The notes: a model not told the origin generated them from the sequence alone. A DNA stretch of 17,437 bases from Spirochaetota bacterium (GCA_023396665.1 JAEWVL010000131.1:1-17437), one strand, 5' to 3'. Counted from the first letter of the stretch, positions 8,344-16,235 are shown. Made by a program: numbers and translations.

Positions 8344-9346
8344 GTTTGACCAGCTCCTCTCTGAGCGGATAGACACCGAAAAGCATATTTTCGGAAATAT
8401 AACTGACAGTAGCGGTACTCATGACAAAAACATTAAATGCAAAAAGGATTACATTAAAAAATGAATAAAGACCGAGCGTTACATATTCAAGTCCCGGAAC
8501 CGTTGCCGATACAAGAAAATAACTGCCGAAGTCAATCAGTCCGATCATACCGCCGATGACATTCATGGTAATCGAAAGAATAACCGAAAACAGGACGCAA
8601 TGCCAGATGTTTCCCCCCAGAAAGCCTCCGGATCTGCTTCCTGACTGGCTTAAAGACGATCGCAGAGCGAGCACTACCGCTTTTATCGGATAGATGTGAC
8701 GAAAGACGCTCAATACAGAGATCTGTATCAATACTCCGCTAAGAATCAGGATCATCGCGATAAACAGCACAATGCAAACAATCGACAACAGCACCCCGAT
8801 TATGATTGCAAAAACATTTTTTGTCACAAAAAGAAGAACAATGATAAAAATGAATATTGCCATTGACACTAAAAAAGCAAGATAGAGCAGTGTAAAGGAA
8901 ACGGTACTGTTGACCAGAACGGCAAGTAACCACTTGATGAAACCGCGCTTTTCAATTTCAGCAAATACCGGAGCGGAAATTATAAATTTATAAAGTTGGT
9001 AAATGATGGGAAAGAACACCACCAATAATGCAACACCCCCCGATATCATTCTTAGATAATTATTGAATATGTAATTACCGAAAAATTCACCATATACCTC
9101 ATTAAAAGAAGACTGCATCAATTCTGCGAAAGTTTCATAAAACCCCAATTGCTTCACGAAATAAGCGGCTGCCATTGAAAGTGCTGTTGCAATGAGACCG
9201 ACCGCCAGATATAGCGTGGCTTTTTCTCGAATTGCCGCAATCCCCCCCTTGAAGGCAATCGAAATTGTGTCACCGATGGTACCGGTTTTCACCGGCACTT
9301 CCAGAATAAAGTTATTCCGCTTCTCTGTCTTCGATATCTCTTCCAT
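8333..9346 (-). CDS. Multipass inner-membrane protein of unknown family
   Basis: 337 residues with six or seven predicted membrane segments (about 44-63, 103-122, 138-160, 161-175, 178-207, 249-275, 292-312). A basic, amphipathic N-terminal region precedes the first, and a cytoplasmic loop rich in Ser and Gly lies at about 229-246 (SSLSQSGSRSGGF). I do not recognise a family firmly; the architecture is like uncharacterised DUF975/GlpQ-membrane-domain type proteins. The ATG has AGGAGGGG 6 bases upstream and lies inside the end of the SpoIIM-like gene (35-base overlap); the 3' end overlaps the DUF4129-like gene. This suggests a tightly coupled subunit of the same membrane assembly. No catalytic residues are visible. 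Confidence 0.8.
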   Translation of the reverse strand: MEEISKTEKRNNFILEVPVKTGTIGDTISIAFKGGIAAIREKATLYLAVGLIATALSMAAAYFVKQLGFYETFAELMQSSFNEVYGEFFGNYIFNNYLRMISGGVALLVVFFPIIYQLYKFIISAPVFAEIEKRGFIKWLLAVLVNSTVSFTLLYLAFLVSMAIFIFIIVLLFVTKNVFAIIIGVLLSIVCIVLFIAMILILSGVLIQISVLSVFRHIYPIKAVVLALRSSLSQSGSRSGGFLGGNIWHCVLFSVILSITMNVIGGMIGLIDFGSYFLVSATVPGLEYVTLGLYSFFNVILFAFNVFVMSTATVSYISENMLFGVYPLREELVKRAG

Positions 9347-10352
9347 GCGATACCCCTCCTCTATGGTGAACGATTATATATAAGCCCAACAACAGCAGTC
9401 CTGTTGCGCAGGAAAGCGGCAGCATCAGAGTATGCGGCAGCAAATTTGCAAAAAACGGAGACAATCTGCTTTCAACAATGCCGCATACGAAAAGCCAGAA
9501 AGCGAATACTATTACCGAATTTAATGAATCCTGAAAACAGGTGACAAAGTACTGAAAACGCAATGCTGCCGGCAGTGAGAAAAAAGATATTCCGGTTTTA
9601 AGCCCCAAGGCTCCCGAAAACAATATTATGGTTATTTCAAGAAAACCGTGATTAAAAACAAATTGTAATAATTTTGCAGCCATTCCGAACTTGGCAGTTA
9701 CAGAAAGTATGCTTCCCAAATGCCAGCCATTATAGAGAACAAGCAGCAGACTCGGAATGCCAAGCAAGATACCGCTTACAAATGTTCTGAAAGAAACCAA
9801 CACATTGTTCATAATGATATTAATGCCGCCGCTGACAGGTTTATCCGAGAGTACGTTCGTCCACAATTGCCCCCGCTGCAGTGAAAGCAGAACCTGTTCG
9901 GGAAGAAAGAATTCACCGTGCGCTGAAAATACGGAGACTACTCCGAAAGCAGCCGTGGCTGCGGCCGCGAAAAAAGAAAGGGTAATAAGAAACCAGGGCA
10001 TCACATTTCTGACAGTTCTGTCATGCTGCATCATCCGTAAGCGAATAAAATGAATAAAGGTCGAACCTTTACGTATCTGAAGTGTGCCATCTTTCGTGTA
10101 ATAGAGTCCGGCACTTTTATCGGTTACACCGGTTAAAAAAAACTGACGAACCAGGTTTCGGTAGTTCCTGTAAACCGTTTTCGATAACTGGTGTGAGAAG
10201 AAACGTGAACGCAAAAAAGCGGTATCGGCTGAGAGAGAGTCCATTCTTTTCCAGTTTGAAATGGTGCCGGCTTTAGTCCGGTCTTTGCGAACACTAATCT
10301 GTTCAGCAAGCAGATTTCTACGCGATATAAAATGCTTCAGAGACTCTGCCAA
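9312..10352 (-). CDS. SpoIIM/DUF95-family membrane protein
   Basis: 346 residues from the TTG at 10352. A soluble N-terminal helical region of about 110 residues leads to about five membrane segments. The family signature is clear: an NVLVSFRTFVSGILLGIPS segment, then YNGWHLGSIL, then HGFLEITIILFSGALGLKTG (His235-Gly-Phe-Leu-Glu239 in this numbering). In Bacillus, SpoIIM is part of a peptidoglycan-remodelling complex in sporulation; homologues in non-sporing bacteria with MoxR neighbours have no settled role. I prefer TTG 10352, with GGGAGGG 4 bases upstream, because the protein then begins AESLKHFISRR, where homologues typically begin; an upstream ATG at 10391 has no good site and would overlap RDD by 55 bases. 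Confidence 0.85.
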   Translation of the reverse strand: MAESLKHFISRRNLLAEQISVRKDRTKAGTISNWKRMDSLSADTAFLRSRFFSHQLSKTVYRNYRNLVRQFFLTGVTDKSAGLYYTKDGTLQIRKGSTFIHFIRLRMMQHDRTVRNVMPWFLITLSFFAAAATAAFGVVSVFSAHGEFFLPEQVLLSLQRGQLWTNVLSDKPVSGGINIIMNNVLVSFRTFVSGILLGIPSLLLVLYNGWHLGSILSVTAKFGMAAKLLQFVFNHGFLEITIILFSGALGLKTGISFFSLPAALRFQYFVTCFQDSLNSVIVFAFWLFVCGIVESRLSPFFANLLPHTLMLPLSCATGLLLLGLYIIVHHRGGVSHGRDIEDREAE

Positions 10353-11176
10353 ACAACCCTCCCTTCGTCGAGGGCTTTGCACAAAGTACATAAAAAATGT
10401 TCGTCCTGTTTTTCCCGGCCAACATTCTGAAAGAGTTTCCAGACAGATCCCGACTCTGACAACAATGATTCCATTTCCGGAACATCACGCATTAAATCTT
10501 CAACGGAAATGCGGGAAAGATAGGCCCTGACATGGGCATTATTGGGTGCATGAGTCATTCGTATCAGATATTTCCGCTGCCAGATTATCATACGGTGACG
10601 ACAATTCACCGGCAGAACAATTTTACCGCTTATAGGCGCACCGGATTCGCATAACGATGCACTATTTTTCTGGCGGTATTGCACAACAACAGTTCCGGCG
10701 AGTGTATCGTAGAAAGTCTGACGATATTCCGTTGCGGCTATAAAGACAAGTCCGGTTAGCGATTCGATATCGCGCAGCAGGGCTCTAATAATAATTTGCA
10801 TAAATGTGGGCAATTCTCCGTTTTCACTTTCAATGCGTAATCCGAACACCAATTTCCCCGGACTTCTGCCGGAAAATAAATATTCGAACAATGTAATCGG
10901 TAGAAAGAAAAGACAATACAGCATGATTATGAGAAGGAGAAAGAAAAACGTATAAATAACCTGCCCAAATACCCCGGCATTCTCTATTATGGCGAAAGGA
11001 ACGAATAAGAAGGATAATTTTTCGAAAGCATTGATCTGCACAAGATAATAGAGCCCGGTAACAGCGAGAAGCCAAAACGCCAGCAGCAATATCCTGTCAA
11101 AAACATATGCCAGAATCCTCAGCGGCAGCGAGGCAGGCTCGAATTCCAATGATATGCCAAAATGGTCACTGAACAT
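10337..11176 (-). CDS. RDD-family membrane protein with C-terminal extension
   Basis: 279 residues. The RDD domain covers about residues 12-168: Arg20 and Asp27 in PLRILAYVFDR, membrane segments at about 28-46, 55-68 and 72-95, the SGRSPGKLVFGLR loop (102-114) and the closing FYDTLAGTVVV (155-165). The remaining about 110 residues are hydrophilic, Cys- and Arg-containing, and have no membrane segment; a plain RDD protein usually ends near 150-170 residues. This is the first gene of the operon, with GAGG 4 bases before the ATG. RDD proteins are thought to be membrane scaffolds or transporters; in MoxR/SpoIIM clusters the function is unknown. The end overlaps the SpoIIM-like gene by 16 bases. 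Confidence 0.87.
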   Translation of the reverse strand: MFSDHFGISLEFEPASLPLRILAYVFDRILLLAFWLLAVTGLYYLVQINAFEKLSFLFVPFAIIENAGVFGQVIYTFFFLLLIIMLYCLFFLPITLFEYLFSGRSPGKLVFGLRIESENGELPTFMQIIIRALLRDIESLTGLVFIAATEYRQTFYDTLAGTVVVQYRQKNSASLCESGAPISGKIVLPVNCRHRMIIWQRKYLIRMTHAPNNAHVRAYLSRISVEDLMRDVPEMESLLSESGSVWKLFQNVGREKQDEHFLCTLCKALDEGRVVWQSL

Positions 11177-11211
11177 TATTCCTCAATCGGTAAACCCGAC
11201 TTCGATATTGC

Positions 11212-11242
11212 AAAAAAATAACCACCGAAACCCCCGATGGTT
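11212..11242 (-). terminator. Terminator-like hairpin in the RDD-operon leader (possible attenuator)
   Basis: In the minus-strand RNA, AACCAUCG (11242-11235) pairs with CGGUGGUU (11227-11220) across a 7-base loop; A and seven U residues follow (11219-11212). The one G-U pair would be a C-A mismatch on the plus strand, so the minus strand is favoured. It ends 35 bases before the RDD start codon. It is either an attenuator in the operon leader or the end of a small transcript from the gap. Confidence 0.6.
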
Positions 11243-11366
11243 TTGGCCCGGATAACGTTTCAAAAAAACATTGCAAAATGATATCTTTGCGAAATTGGAT
11301 CATCGCACCCGTTAATCGAACGCGTAACAAATATAATAGTCAAATGTTTTTTTCGGACAGTTTAAT

Positions 11367-11390
11367 GTTGATAAAGAAACTGCTATCAAC
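11367..11390. repeat. Inverted repeat GTTGATA/TATCAAC
   Basis: Two perfect 7-base arms (11367-11373 and 11384-11390) are separated by 10 bases, about 190 bases upstream of the RDD start. It could be an operator half-site pair or an RNA hairpin. No protein family can be assigned from the sequence. Confidence 0.35.
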
Positions 11391-11443
11391 CATAATAATG
11401 ATACGTCTACCAGGCGTTACTATGCGATCCCGGAATGCATAAC

Positions 11444-11477
11444 AAAAAAGGAGCATCCTGATAGATACTCCTTTTTT
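11444..11477 (-). terminator. Intrinsic terminator of the GreA-type gene
   Basis: A six-A run, an 8-bp stem (11450-11457 with 11464-11471, loop of 6) and a six-T run on the opposite side make a symmetric, potentially bidirectional terminator. The single G-U pair forms only in the minus-strand RNA. It begins 28 bases after the gene's stop codon. Confidence 0.85.
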
Positions 11478-11504
11478 ATAAGACAGTCAAGTTCTTTACT
11501 GCAA

Positions 11505-14189
11505 TTATTCCTGATACACAACAATTGAAGTGATCGTGAATTTCTCTTCCTGTACATCAATACGCAAATCCAATTCATCGCCCTTCTTTTTGCCCAGAAG
11601 TTTACGCGCAATATCCGAGCGATAAGAGAGAATACCCTTCTCAAAATCAGCATCCCAGGGGCCGAGCACAGCGAACTTCACTTCACGTCCGGCGGCGGTT
11701 TTCATAGATACTTCGGTTCCAATTGAAACAACTGACGCATCAACCCGATCAAAATCAATCAACTGTACCTGCTTAAGCTCACTGTCCAGACGTGAGGCAG
11801 TCTGTTTCAGTACAGACTGCTTCTCAAGAAGCGCCGTATAATCAAAGTTTTCTCTGAGATCGCCGGTAATATCAGCCGATGCCGTTAAATCCTTTGTCAA
11901 CTGTACAAGTTCGATATTGATTACACGTGAAAGCTCTTCCTGTCTTGACGCAAGACCTTTCTTCGTCACCAATATTGTTTCAGAACTTATCCCTTCGTCG
12001 CTCTTTGCCGATGAGACAGGTTGGAAATCAGGAAATCGAGCTACAATCACCTGACGTATTTTTTCAACACTCACGTCACCAAGAAGTTCAGAGCTATGAC
12101 AGATATCGTAAACGCGTCCGATTATTTCAAGGCTCTGAACTTCTATCAATGAACGGATAAATGCGAAATCATTTTCTGTCAAAAACTCCAGGTAAGAGCC
12201 CTTGGCTCTGCCTGAAACATCAGAGCGTACAAGCACAGCAGCAGTTCGAAACAAAGTCAAAACGATACTCTCTTCTGAATATTCAAGCCAGCTGTATTCC
12301 CAGGTCTTGAGAAGCAGGCTCTTTGCCGTCCACAGAAAGACTTCCGGCCGGTCTTTTGCTGCAAGCGTAATACGCTCGATAAAACTGTTTATCTGCTGAT
12401 AATTTTTCTCCATCACAAGCAGACTGAAAATATAGCGATGAATACGGACCGGGCGCTCGAAAAGAATGTCACAGAAAATAGAAACCCAGTCGCTTCGCAA
12501 TTCCCGTATCAGGTTCACCAGTTCTTTTTTATTGTCATAGGAGGATATCTTCATCGAAAGAATCGGCAGCTCTCTGCACTCGCGTATGTAGTCTTCAACA
12601 TTTTTACGAATGTCTCCGAGATTGATGTCGACAAGCCGCTTCTGTATAAAACTCTCCAGAACAAAGTATGAAAGAACGAGCTTCGTTCCGGGATTTGTCT
12701 CTGCTGTCTTTCTGAAGTAATCGGCCATCTCCTTTGCACTGTCACCCGCCTCCGACGGTGATACATTATTCGCCAGCTCTTCGGCAAGGTTAAGTTTCGC
12801 GCTGAATCCCTCAGCACGGGTAAACCGGTAGAGCAACTCTTCAGAAAGGGTAACCGGTTTGTCCCTGAGAAAGATGTGGTCTTTTTTTGTCTGTGAAAAT
12901 CCGATTTCCGGATCTTTCTTCAGCTGTACACGAACACGGTTCCACCATTTTGTCCATCCGGCGGCATCGATATACGATGGAATAAGATCGCGTTTCAGAT
13001 CGTTGACCTGAATTTCCCCACCGTAGGAGCGAATATGAATCTTGAAAAAACTGATATAGTTTTCACTGAAAAGTTTTTTCATTCCCTCAAAATCGTTATG
13101 CTGCAAAACAAACAGGTGATCGGCACTGAGCGGCGTCAAAGACTGCAATGCCATATTCACACTCATCTTATGATCTTGCTTTTCTGCAAAGTCTATGAAA
13201 ATATCATCACCATCTATGGCACTAATCTTTCCAAGCCCCCAGGAGCGATGATGCACATAATTTCCGGTGTCCAAAACGATGTTTTTCTCAAAAAAAGCGA
13301 TAGCACTTGCCGGATTTTGCATCGTGTTCGCCAGTTTCGAAAGCTCAATGAAACGTTTTGCCTGTGAATGCTCCGCATACTGCTCCAGCAAGGCCTTTAC
13401 CAGTCGTTTGCGTAATTCTGAATCAGATGGCCGTGTTACAGCCAGCTTTTTCAGCAACTCAAGCGAATAGTCAGCATCCGCATCACGAACCTTATCATAA
13501 ACTGCATGAAGCAGTTTATATACCAGCTCTTTCTGTTTGGCATCGGAAAGCATCCTTTCAATGCGTTCGATATACGACCGGTCAGACCAGATGCGATCCA
13601 GCAATGCCTGCATGATATCGCCAACGCTTTCAAATGCACCCTTTTTGATATAGCCCTCAAGCGCGAGCTTTAGATAGTACGCACTTTTCTCCTGGTCCTC
13701 TTCTGCAAGGGCATTCGATAACTTGCGCGCAATTTCAGCTTCATATCTGTTTATCTTCAGCAACTCTTCCCATACGGGAATGGCTTCCTTGCGTCGCTTC
13801 AGCTTCTCAAGACTTTCTGAAAGAGCCTTCAGTGCTGCGAGATTTTCCCCGTACTCAAGAATTTTTTCCGCTATATGCTCGACTACCGCCCATTTGCCGA
13901 GCTGACTGAAAATTTTCAGCAATTCAAGCAGCAATTTACGCTCTTCGGTAATCGAAAAATGAAAAGCGATAACACCAGAAATATAGGACGCCGAAAGCGA
14001 ATCCTGTTTTTGCAAATGTTCTTTTGAATACGAGTGAATTTCCTGATAATTTTTTTCATTCACAACCGTTGTGATAAACTCATCCAGTATTTTAAAGCGG
14101 GATATTCCCACACCGGAGGGAACCAGGCGCCCCCACATCTCTTCTTTGAACAGCGCATCAAGTTTATCAATATGTTCTGTTGCACTCAT
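11505..14189 (-). CDS. greA: GreA-type transcript cleavage factor fused to a large helical-repeat region
   Basis: 894 residues. The last about 160 residues form a complete GreA unit: a coiled coil (about 740-810) with the loop GDLRENFDY (776-784), keeping both acidic tip residues (Asp777, Glu780) that GreA inserts into the RNA polymerase secondary channel to stimulate cleavage of backtracked RNA. The FKBP-like domain follows, with ISY..DIARKLLGKKKGDE (about 853-872). Residues 1-300 look like tetratricopeptide-type helical repeats, and WGLGKISAIDGDDIFIDF (317-334) resembles a small Tudor/KOW-like barrel. About 370-730 is further helical. Ordinary GreA is about 158 residues; long forms like this are annotated in spirochaetes. 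The ATG has GGAGG 5 bases upstream. The gene stands alone between terminators. The N-terminal role is unknown. Confidence 0.9.
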   Translation of the reverse strand: MSATEHIDKLDALFKEEMWGRLVPSGVGISRFKILDEFITTVVNEKNYQEIHSYSKEHLQKQDSLSASYISGVIAFHFSITEERKLLLELLKIFSQLGKWAVVEHIAEKILEYGENLAALKALSESLEKLKRRKEAIPVWEELLKINRYEAEIARKLSNALAEEDQEKSAYYLKLALEGYIKKGAFESVGDIMQALLDRIWSDRSYIERIERMLSDAKQKELVYKLLHAVYDKVRDADADYSLELLKKLAVTRPSDSELRKRLVKALLEQYAEHSQAKRFIELSKLANTMQNPASAIAFFEKNIVLDTGNYVHHRSWGLGKISAIDGDDIFIDFAEKQDHKMSVNMALQSLTPLSADHLFVLQHNDFEGMKKLFSENYISFFKIHIRSYGGEIQVNDLKRDLIPSYIDAAGWTKWWNRVRVQLKKDPEIGFSQTKKDHIFLRDKPVTLSEELLYRFTRAEGFSAKLNLAEELANNVSPSEAGDSAKEMADYFRKTAETNPGTKLVLSYFVLESFIQKRLVDINLGDIRKNVEDYIRECRELPILSMKISSYDNKKELVNLIRELRSDWVSIFCDILFERPVRIHRYIFSLLVMEKNYQQINSFIERITLAAKDRPEVFLWTAKSLLLKTWEYSWLEYSEESIVLTLFRTAAVLVRSDVSGRAKGSYLEFLTENDFAFIRSLIEVQSLEIIGRVYDICHSSELLGDVSVEKIRQVIVARFPDFQPVSSAKSDEGISSETILVTKKGLASRQEELSRVINIELVQLTKDLTASADITGDLRENFDYTALLEKQSVLKQTASRLDSELKQVQLIDFDRVDASVVSIGTEVSMKTAAGREVKFAVLGPWDADFEKGILSYRSDIARKLLGKKKGDELDLRIDVQEEKFTITSIVVYQE

Positions 14190-14418
14190 AACTACCTCCC
14201 GATATTTAACTCAGATTGCCGGTTTCAAACCATACAATCCCGCACCACAATTTCTCACCGGTCCCCGCTTACAGACTGTGATCCAATCGAAACAATGCAA
14301 AAATAAACTTTGGGGTCTCAGTCTATAACCCTCCTGCTCCGTAATAAACACAAAACAGGCAACACTGAAACAGCAGATGCCCGTTTTACCGGCAGAAGAA
14401 AGGGGGGATAACTTCCCG
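14190..14418. other. 5' non-coding region of the GreA-type gene
   Basis: About 230 bases without a credible gene. It must hold the promoter of the GreA-type gene, since the flaA terminator lies at its far end, but I found no good -35/-10 pair on the minus strand. A perfect dyad GGTTT-C-AAACC (14221-14231) lies about 30 bases upstream of the start codon. Confidence 0.5.
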
Positions 14419-14456
14419 AAAAAAAAATCCGCCGTTTGTTGCGGCGGATATTTTTT
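14419..14456 (-). terminator. Intrinsic terminator of the flaA operon
   Basis: A perfect 8-bp GC-rich stem ATCCGCCG/CGGCGGAT (14442-14449 with 14427-14434, loop of 7) is flanked by A- and T-runs, giving eight or more U residues at the 3' side of the minus-strand RNA. It starts 30 bases after the flaA stop codon. Confidence 0.92.
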
Positions 14457-14485
14457 CCATTAAAAATGTTAAATATATATCTGCC

Positions 14486-15322
14486 TTATTGTCCGCCACC
14501 ACCGTTTGCCGGTGCCGCCGGTCTGTCACCGTTACTTTCTTCAACCCGACGTTCATCCTGAAAGCTCTGGAAAGACTCTTCGAGTTTTTGTCCGTCAAAG
14601 TTGACCTCGTAGGTCTCTGTAAGAACCTTCAACTGATCAAAAAAGAAGAAGGTGTTTCTGACCCGCTCTCTCGGATCGGCGCGTATGACAAAGCGCTCAA
14701 TCGTAATCTGCTTGGTCTGCGGATACGATTCCAGCGATTGCGGAATAAACAAGGGTATTTCAACCTTCAAAGGTTTCCAGCCGACATAATTCATCGAGCC
14801 GAACTTAAGTATATGAGTTGCCCCCGTATAGTCCTTTACCCAGACTTCGAGATCATAATCATTGCCCCTGCCGTGTACCCAAATGGAAAGCGCACGGGCA
14901 CGTCCCGGAAGTTTGATAGGTTTCGGCGGAATCAGATGCACTGAATTATGACCCGAATATCTGAACTCAAAATTAACGCCAAGAACCTTTGTCTTCTCCT
15001 TGCCTTTATCGGTTTGTGACCATTCCTCAACCTTCAGATCCGAAGGAGATCCGTCGACAATTTTCGTTTCAAGATAGAGAACCGGATCTTTTTTGTCCGC
15101 ATTCTGCCGCCCCTGCTGACCGGCATTGAATTTCTTGGGATCAGACAGCACTGACCAAGCCGCTGAGGATTCGAAATCTTCTATAACCAGTGCCTGCAAC
15201 TGGTCAGCTGAAAGATCCGGGGGAACATTTGATATCAGTTGGGAATAAGCGCTTACCGCTCCCCCGATTATTGCCACTACAAGGATCAAAAGCAATGATC
15301 CTTTTCTCGTCATCTTATTCAT
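14486..15322 (-). CDS. flaA: Flagellar filament outer-layer protein FlaA (distal copy)
   Basis: 278 residues, exported. The N-terminus is a Sec signal peptide (basic MNKMTRK, hydrophobic core about 9-24, probable cleavage after VSA or AYS at 24-27). FlaA proteins coat the FlaB core of the spirochaete periplasmic flagellum. The conserved beta-rich domain has VHLIPP (128-133), WVHGR (148-152), DY.GATHILKFG (about 164-175), GW (181-182) and PQS (194-196), shared with the upstream paralogue in the same order and spacing. The C-terminus ends in a Pro/Gly-rich tail. The ATG has GGAGG 8 bases upstream. The second gene of a flaA pair, it is followed by a strong terminator. Which FlaA subtype it corresponds to cannot be settled here. 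Confidence 0.88.
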   Translation of the reverse strand: MNKMTRKGSLLLILVVAIIGGAVSAYSQLISNVPPDLSADQLQALVIEDFESSAAWSVLSDPKKFNAGQQGRQNADKKDPVLYLETKIVDGSPSDLKVEEWSQTDKGKEKTKVLGVNFEFRYSGHNSVHLIPPKPIKLPGRARALSIWVHGRGNDYDLEVWVKDYTGATHILKFGSMNYVGWKPLKVEIPLFIPQSLESYPQTKQITIERFVIRADPRERVRNTFFFFDQLKVLTETYEVNFDGQKLEESFQSFQDERRVEESNGDRPAAPANGGGGQ

Positions 15323-15349
15323 TATTAAGTCCTCCGCAAAAACCCGCCC

Positions 15350-15410
15350 CGCCGGAATAAACCGGCGTATGAACGGATAAAAAATATCAACAGAAGGGCG
15401 CTTTCGCGCC
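15350..15410 (-). promoter_or_regulatory. Two hairpins between the flaA genes
   Basis: A GGCGC/GCGCC stem with a GAAA tetraloop (15397-15410) begins 5 bases after the first flaA stop, with a T-run (TATTTTTT) about 10 bases later. A second stem, CGCCGG/CCGGCG with a 6-base loop (15350-15367), is followed by GGGCGGGTTTTT and then the ribosome-binding site of the second flaA. They may act as partial terminators or as stabilisers and processing sites that set unequal amounts of the two FlaA proteins. Confidence 0.45.
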
Positions 15411-15414
15411 GATC

Positions 15415-16191
15415 TTACCAGTTGTCTTTAATGTTCGGATCACCGGTGAACTCAGAAAGGTCGGTGATAATTCTGAAATTATCGAGATAAAAATAAAAAG
15501 TACCGGGCACTTCATACTGGTCGCTCTCTACAAAGAAAGAGACAAAATGAAGATTCTTGTCAAGCATCGCATAGCTCGCTGACTGCGGCAGCCAACCGGG
15601 AACAACAACGCTCATCTCCTGCCATCCCCAGAAATCAAGACGACCGACTTTCAGTTTGTGAATGGTTCCCCTGTAATCGCGAAGCTTGACATACAGCGTA
15701 TGACGCATCTTGCGGCCGAGCACCCACACTTTAACTTCTTTTGCCTTACCGCGCACGATATATTCGTTCGGAGGAAACACTTCTACCCTGTCAAATCCGC
15801 GATCCCAGAAATAGGTTTTTACACCGAGAACAAAGTCAGTCTTATGCTGTACTCCGTTTTCGTCGGTCGTTTCCATCTGTATGTCTTCATATTCGTTGTT
15901 ATCATTCAGCTTATTCGGCCTTCCCGGAATTTTTCTGATTTTGGTGTCTTCAAGAGGACATGTGGCAACAGCCCGCCAATCCTCGGCATCCTCAAAATCA
16001 TTCATCCAGTCAACGACAAGGCCGGTCTGGCGCTGTCTGTTGTTCGCATTGCTATTGGTGGCAGCCGCCTGGTTTCCGGCCGGCTGACCGGGCTGATCCT
16101 GTGCAAAAACTGTTACATTGAACTCCCCAACCAGGATAAGAGCCACTCCAAGCAGGACAGTAAGGAACAGTCTTTTAACCTCCCTTTTCAT
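15415..16191 (-). CDS. flaA: Flagellar filament outer-layer protein FlaA (proximal copy)
   Basis: 258 residues, exported to the periplasm. The signal peptide is residues 1-30 (MKREVKR, hydrophobic core 8-22, cleavage after VFA). A Gln/Asn/Pro-rich spacer (31-55) precedes the FlaA domain, with VEVFPP (136-141), WVLGR (156-160), DYRGTIHKLKVG (172-183), GW (189-190) and PQS (202-204), parallel to the second copy. The open frame reaches upstream to 16332, but the ATG at 16191 has AGGAG 7 bases upstream and opens directly into a signal peptide, so the upstream residues are taken as untranslated leader. It is the first gene of the flaA operon, with a promoter at 16448-16477. It may correspond to one of the FlaA paralogue pairs seen in Treponema and Leptospira. 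Confidence 0.88.
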   Translation of the reverse strand: MKREVKRLFLTVLLGVALILVGEFNVTVFAQDQPGQPAGNQAAATNSNANNRQRQTGLVVDWMNDFEDAEDWRAVATCPLEDTKIRKIPGRPNKLNDNNEYEDIQMETTDENGVQHKTDFVLGVKTYFWDRGFDRVEVFPPNEYIVRGKAKEVKVWVLGRKMRHTLYVKLRDYRGTIHKLKVGRLDFWGWQEMSVVVPGWLPQSASYAMLDKNLHFVSFFVESDQYEVPGTFYFYLDNFRIITDLSEFTGDPNIKDNW

Positions 16192-16235
16192 TCCGGAACT
16201 CCTTTTATTTTCATTATCCATGAGCAACAACAAGT

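Larger units (their letters stand above)
11177..11504. other. 328-base gap between the RDD operon and the GreA-type gene
   Basis: No credible gene is present; the longest open stretches lack ribosome-binding sites. It holds the GreA-gene terminator (11444-11477), a 7-bp inverted repeat (11367-11390) and a terminator-like hairpin directly ahead of the RDD operon (11212-11242). I could not find a convincing minus-strand promoter for the RDD operon. On the plus strand there is a perfect TATAAT (11332-11337) without a good -35 box. Confidence 0.6.

Noticed and set aside
11176..11271. Short leader open frame ahead of RDD running through the terminator-like hairpin
   Set aside because: The ATG at 11271 meets a stop after three codons because the T-run has seven bases; the frame that stays open across the hairpin has only a TTG and no ribosome-binding site.
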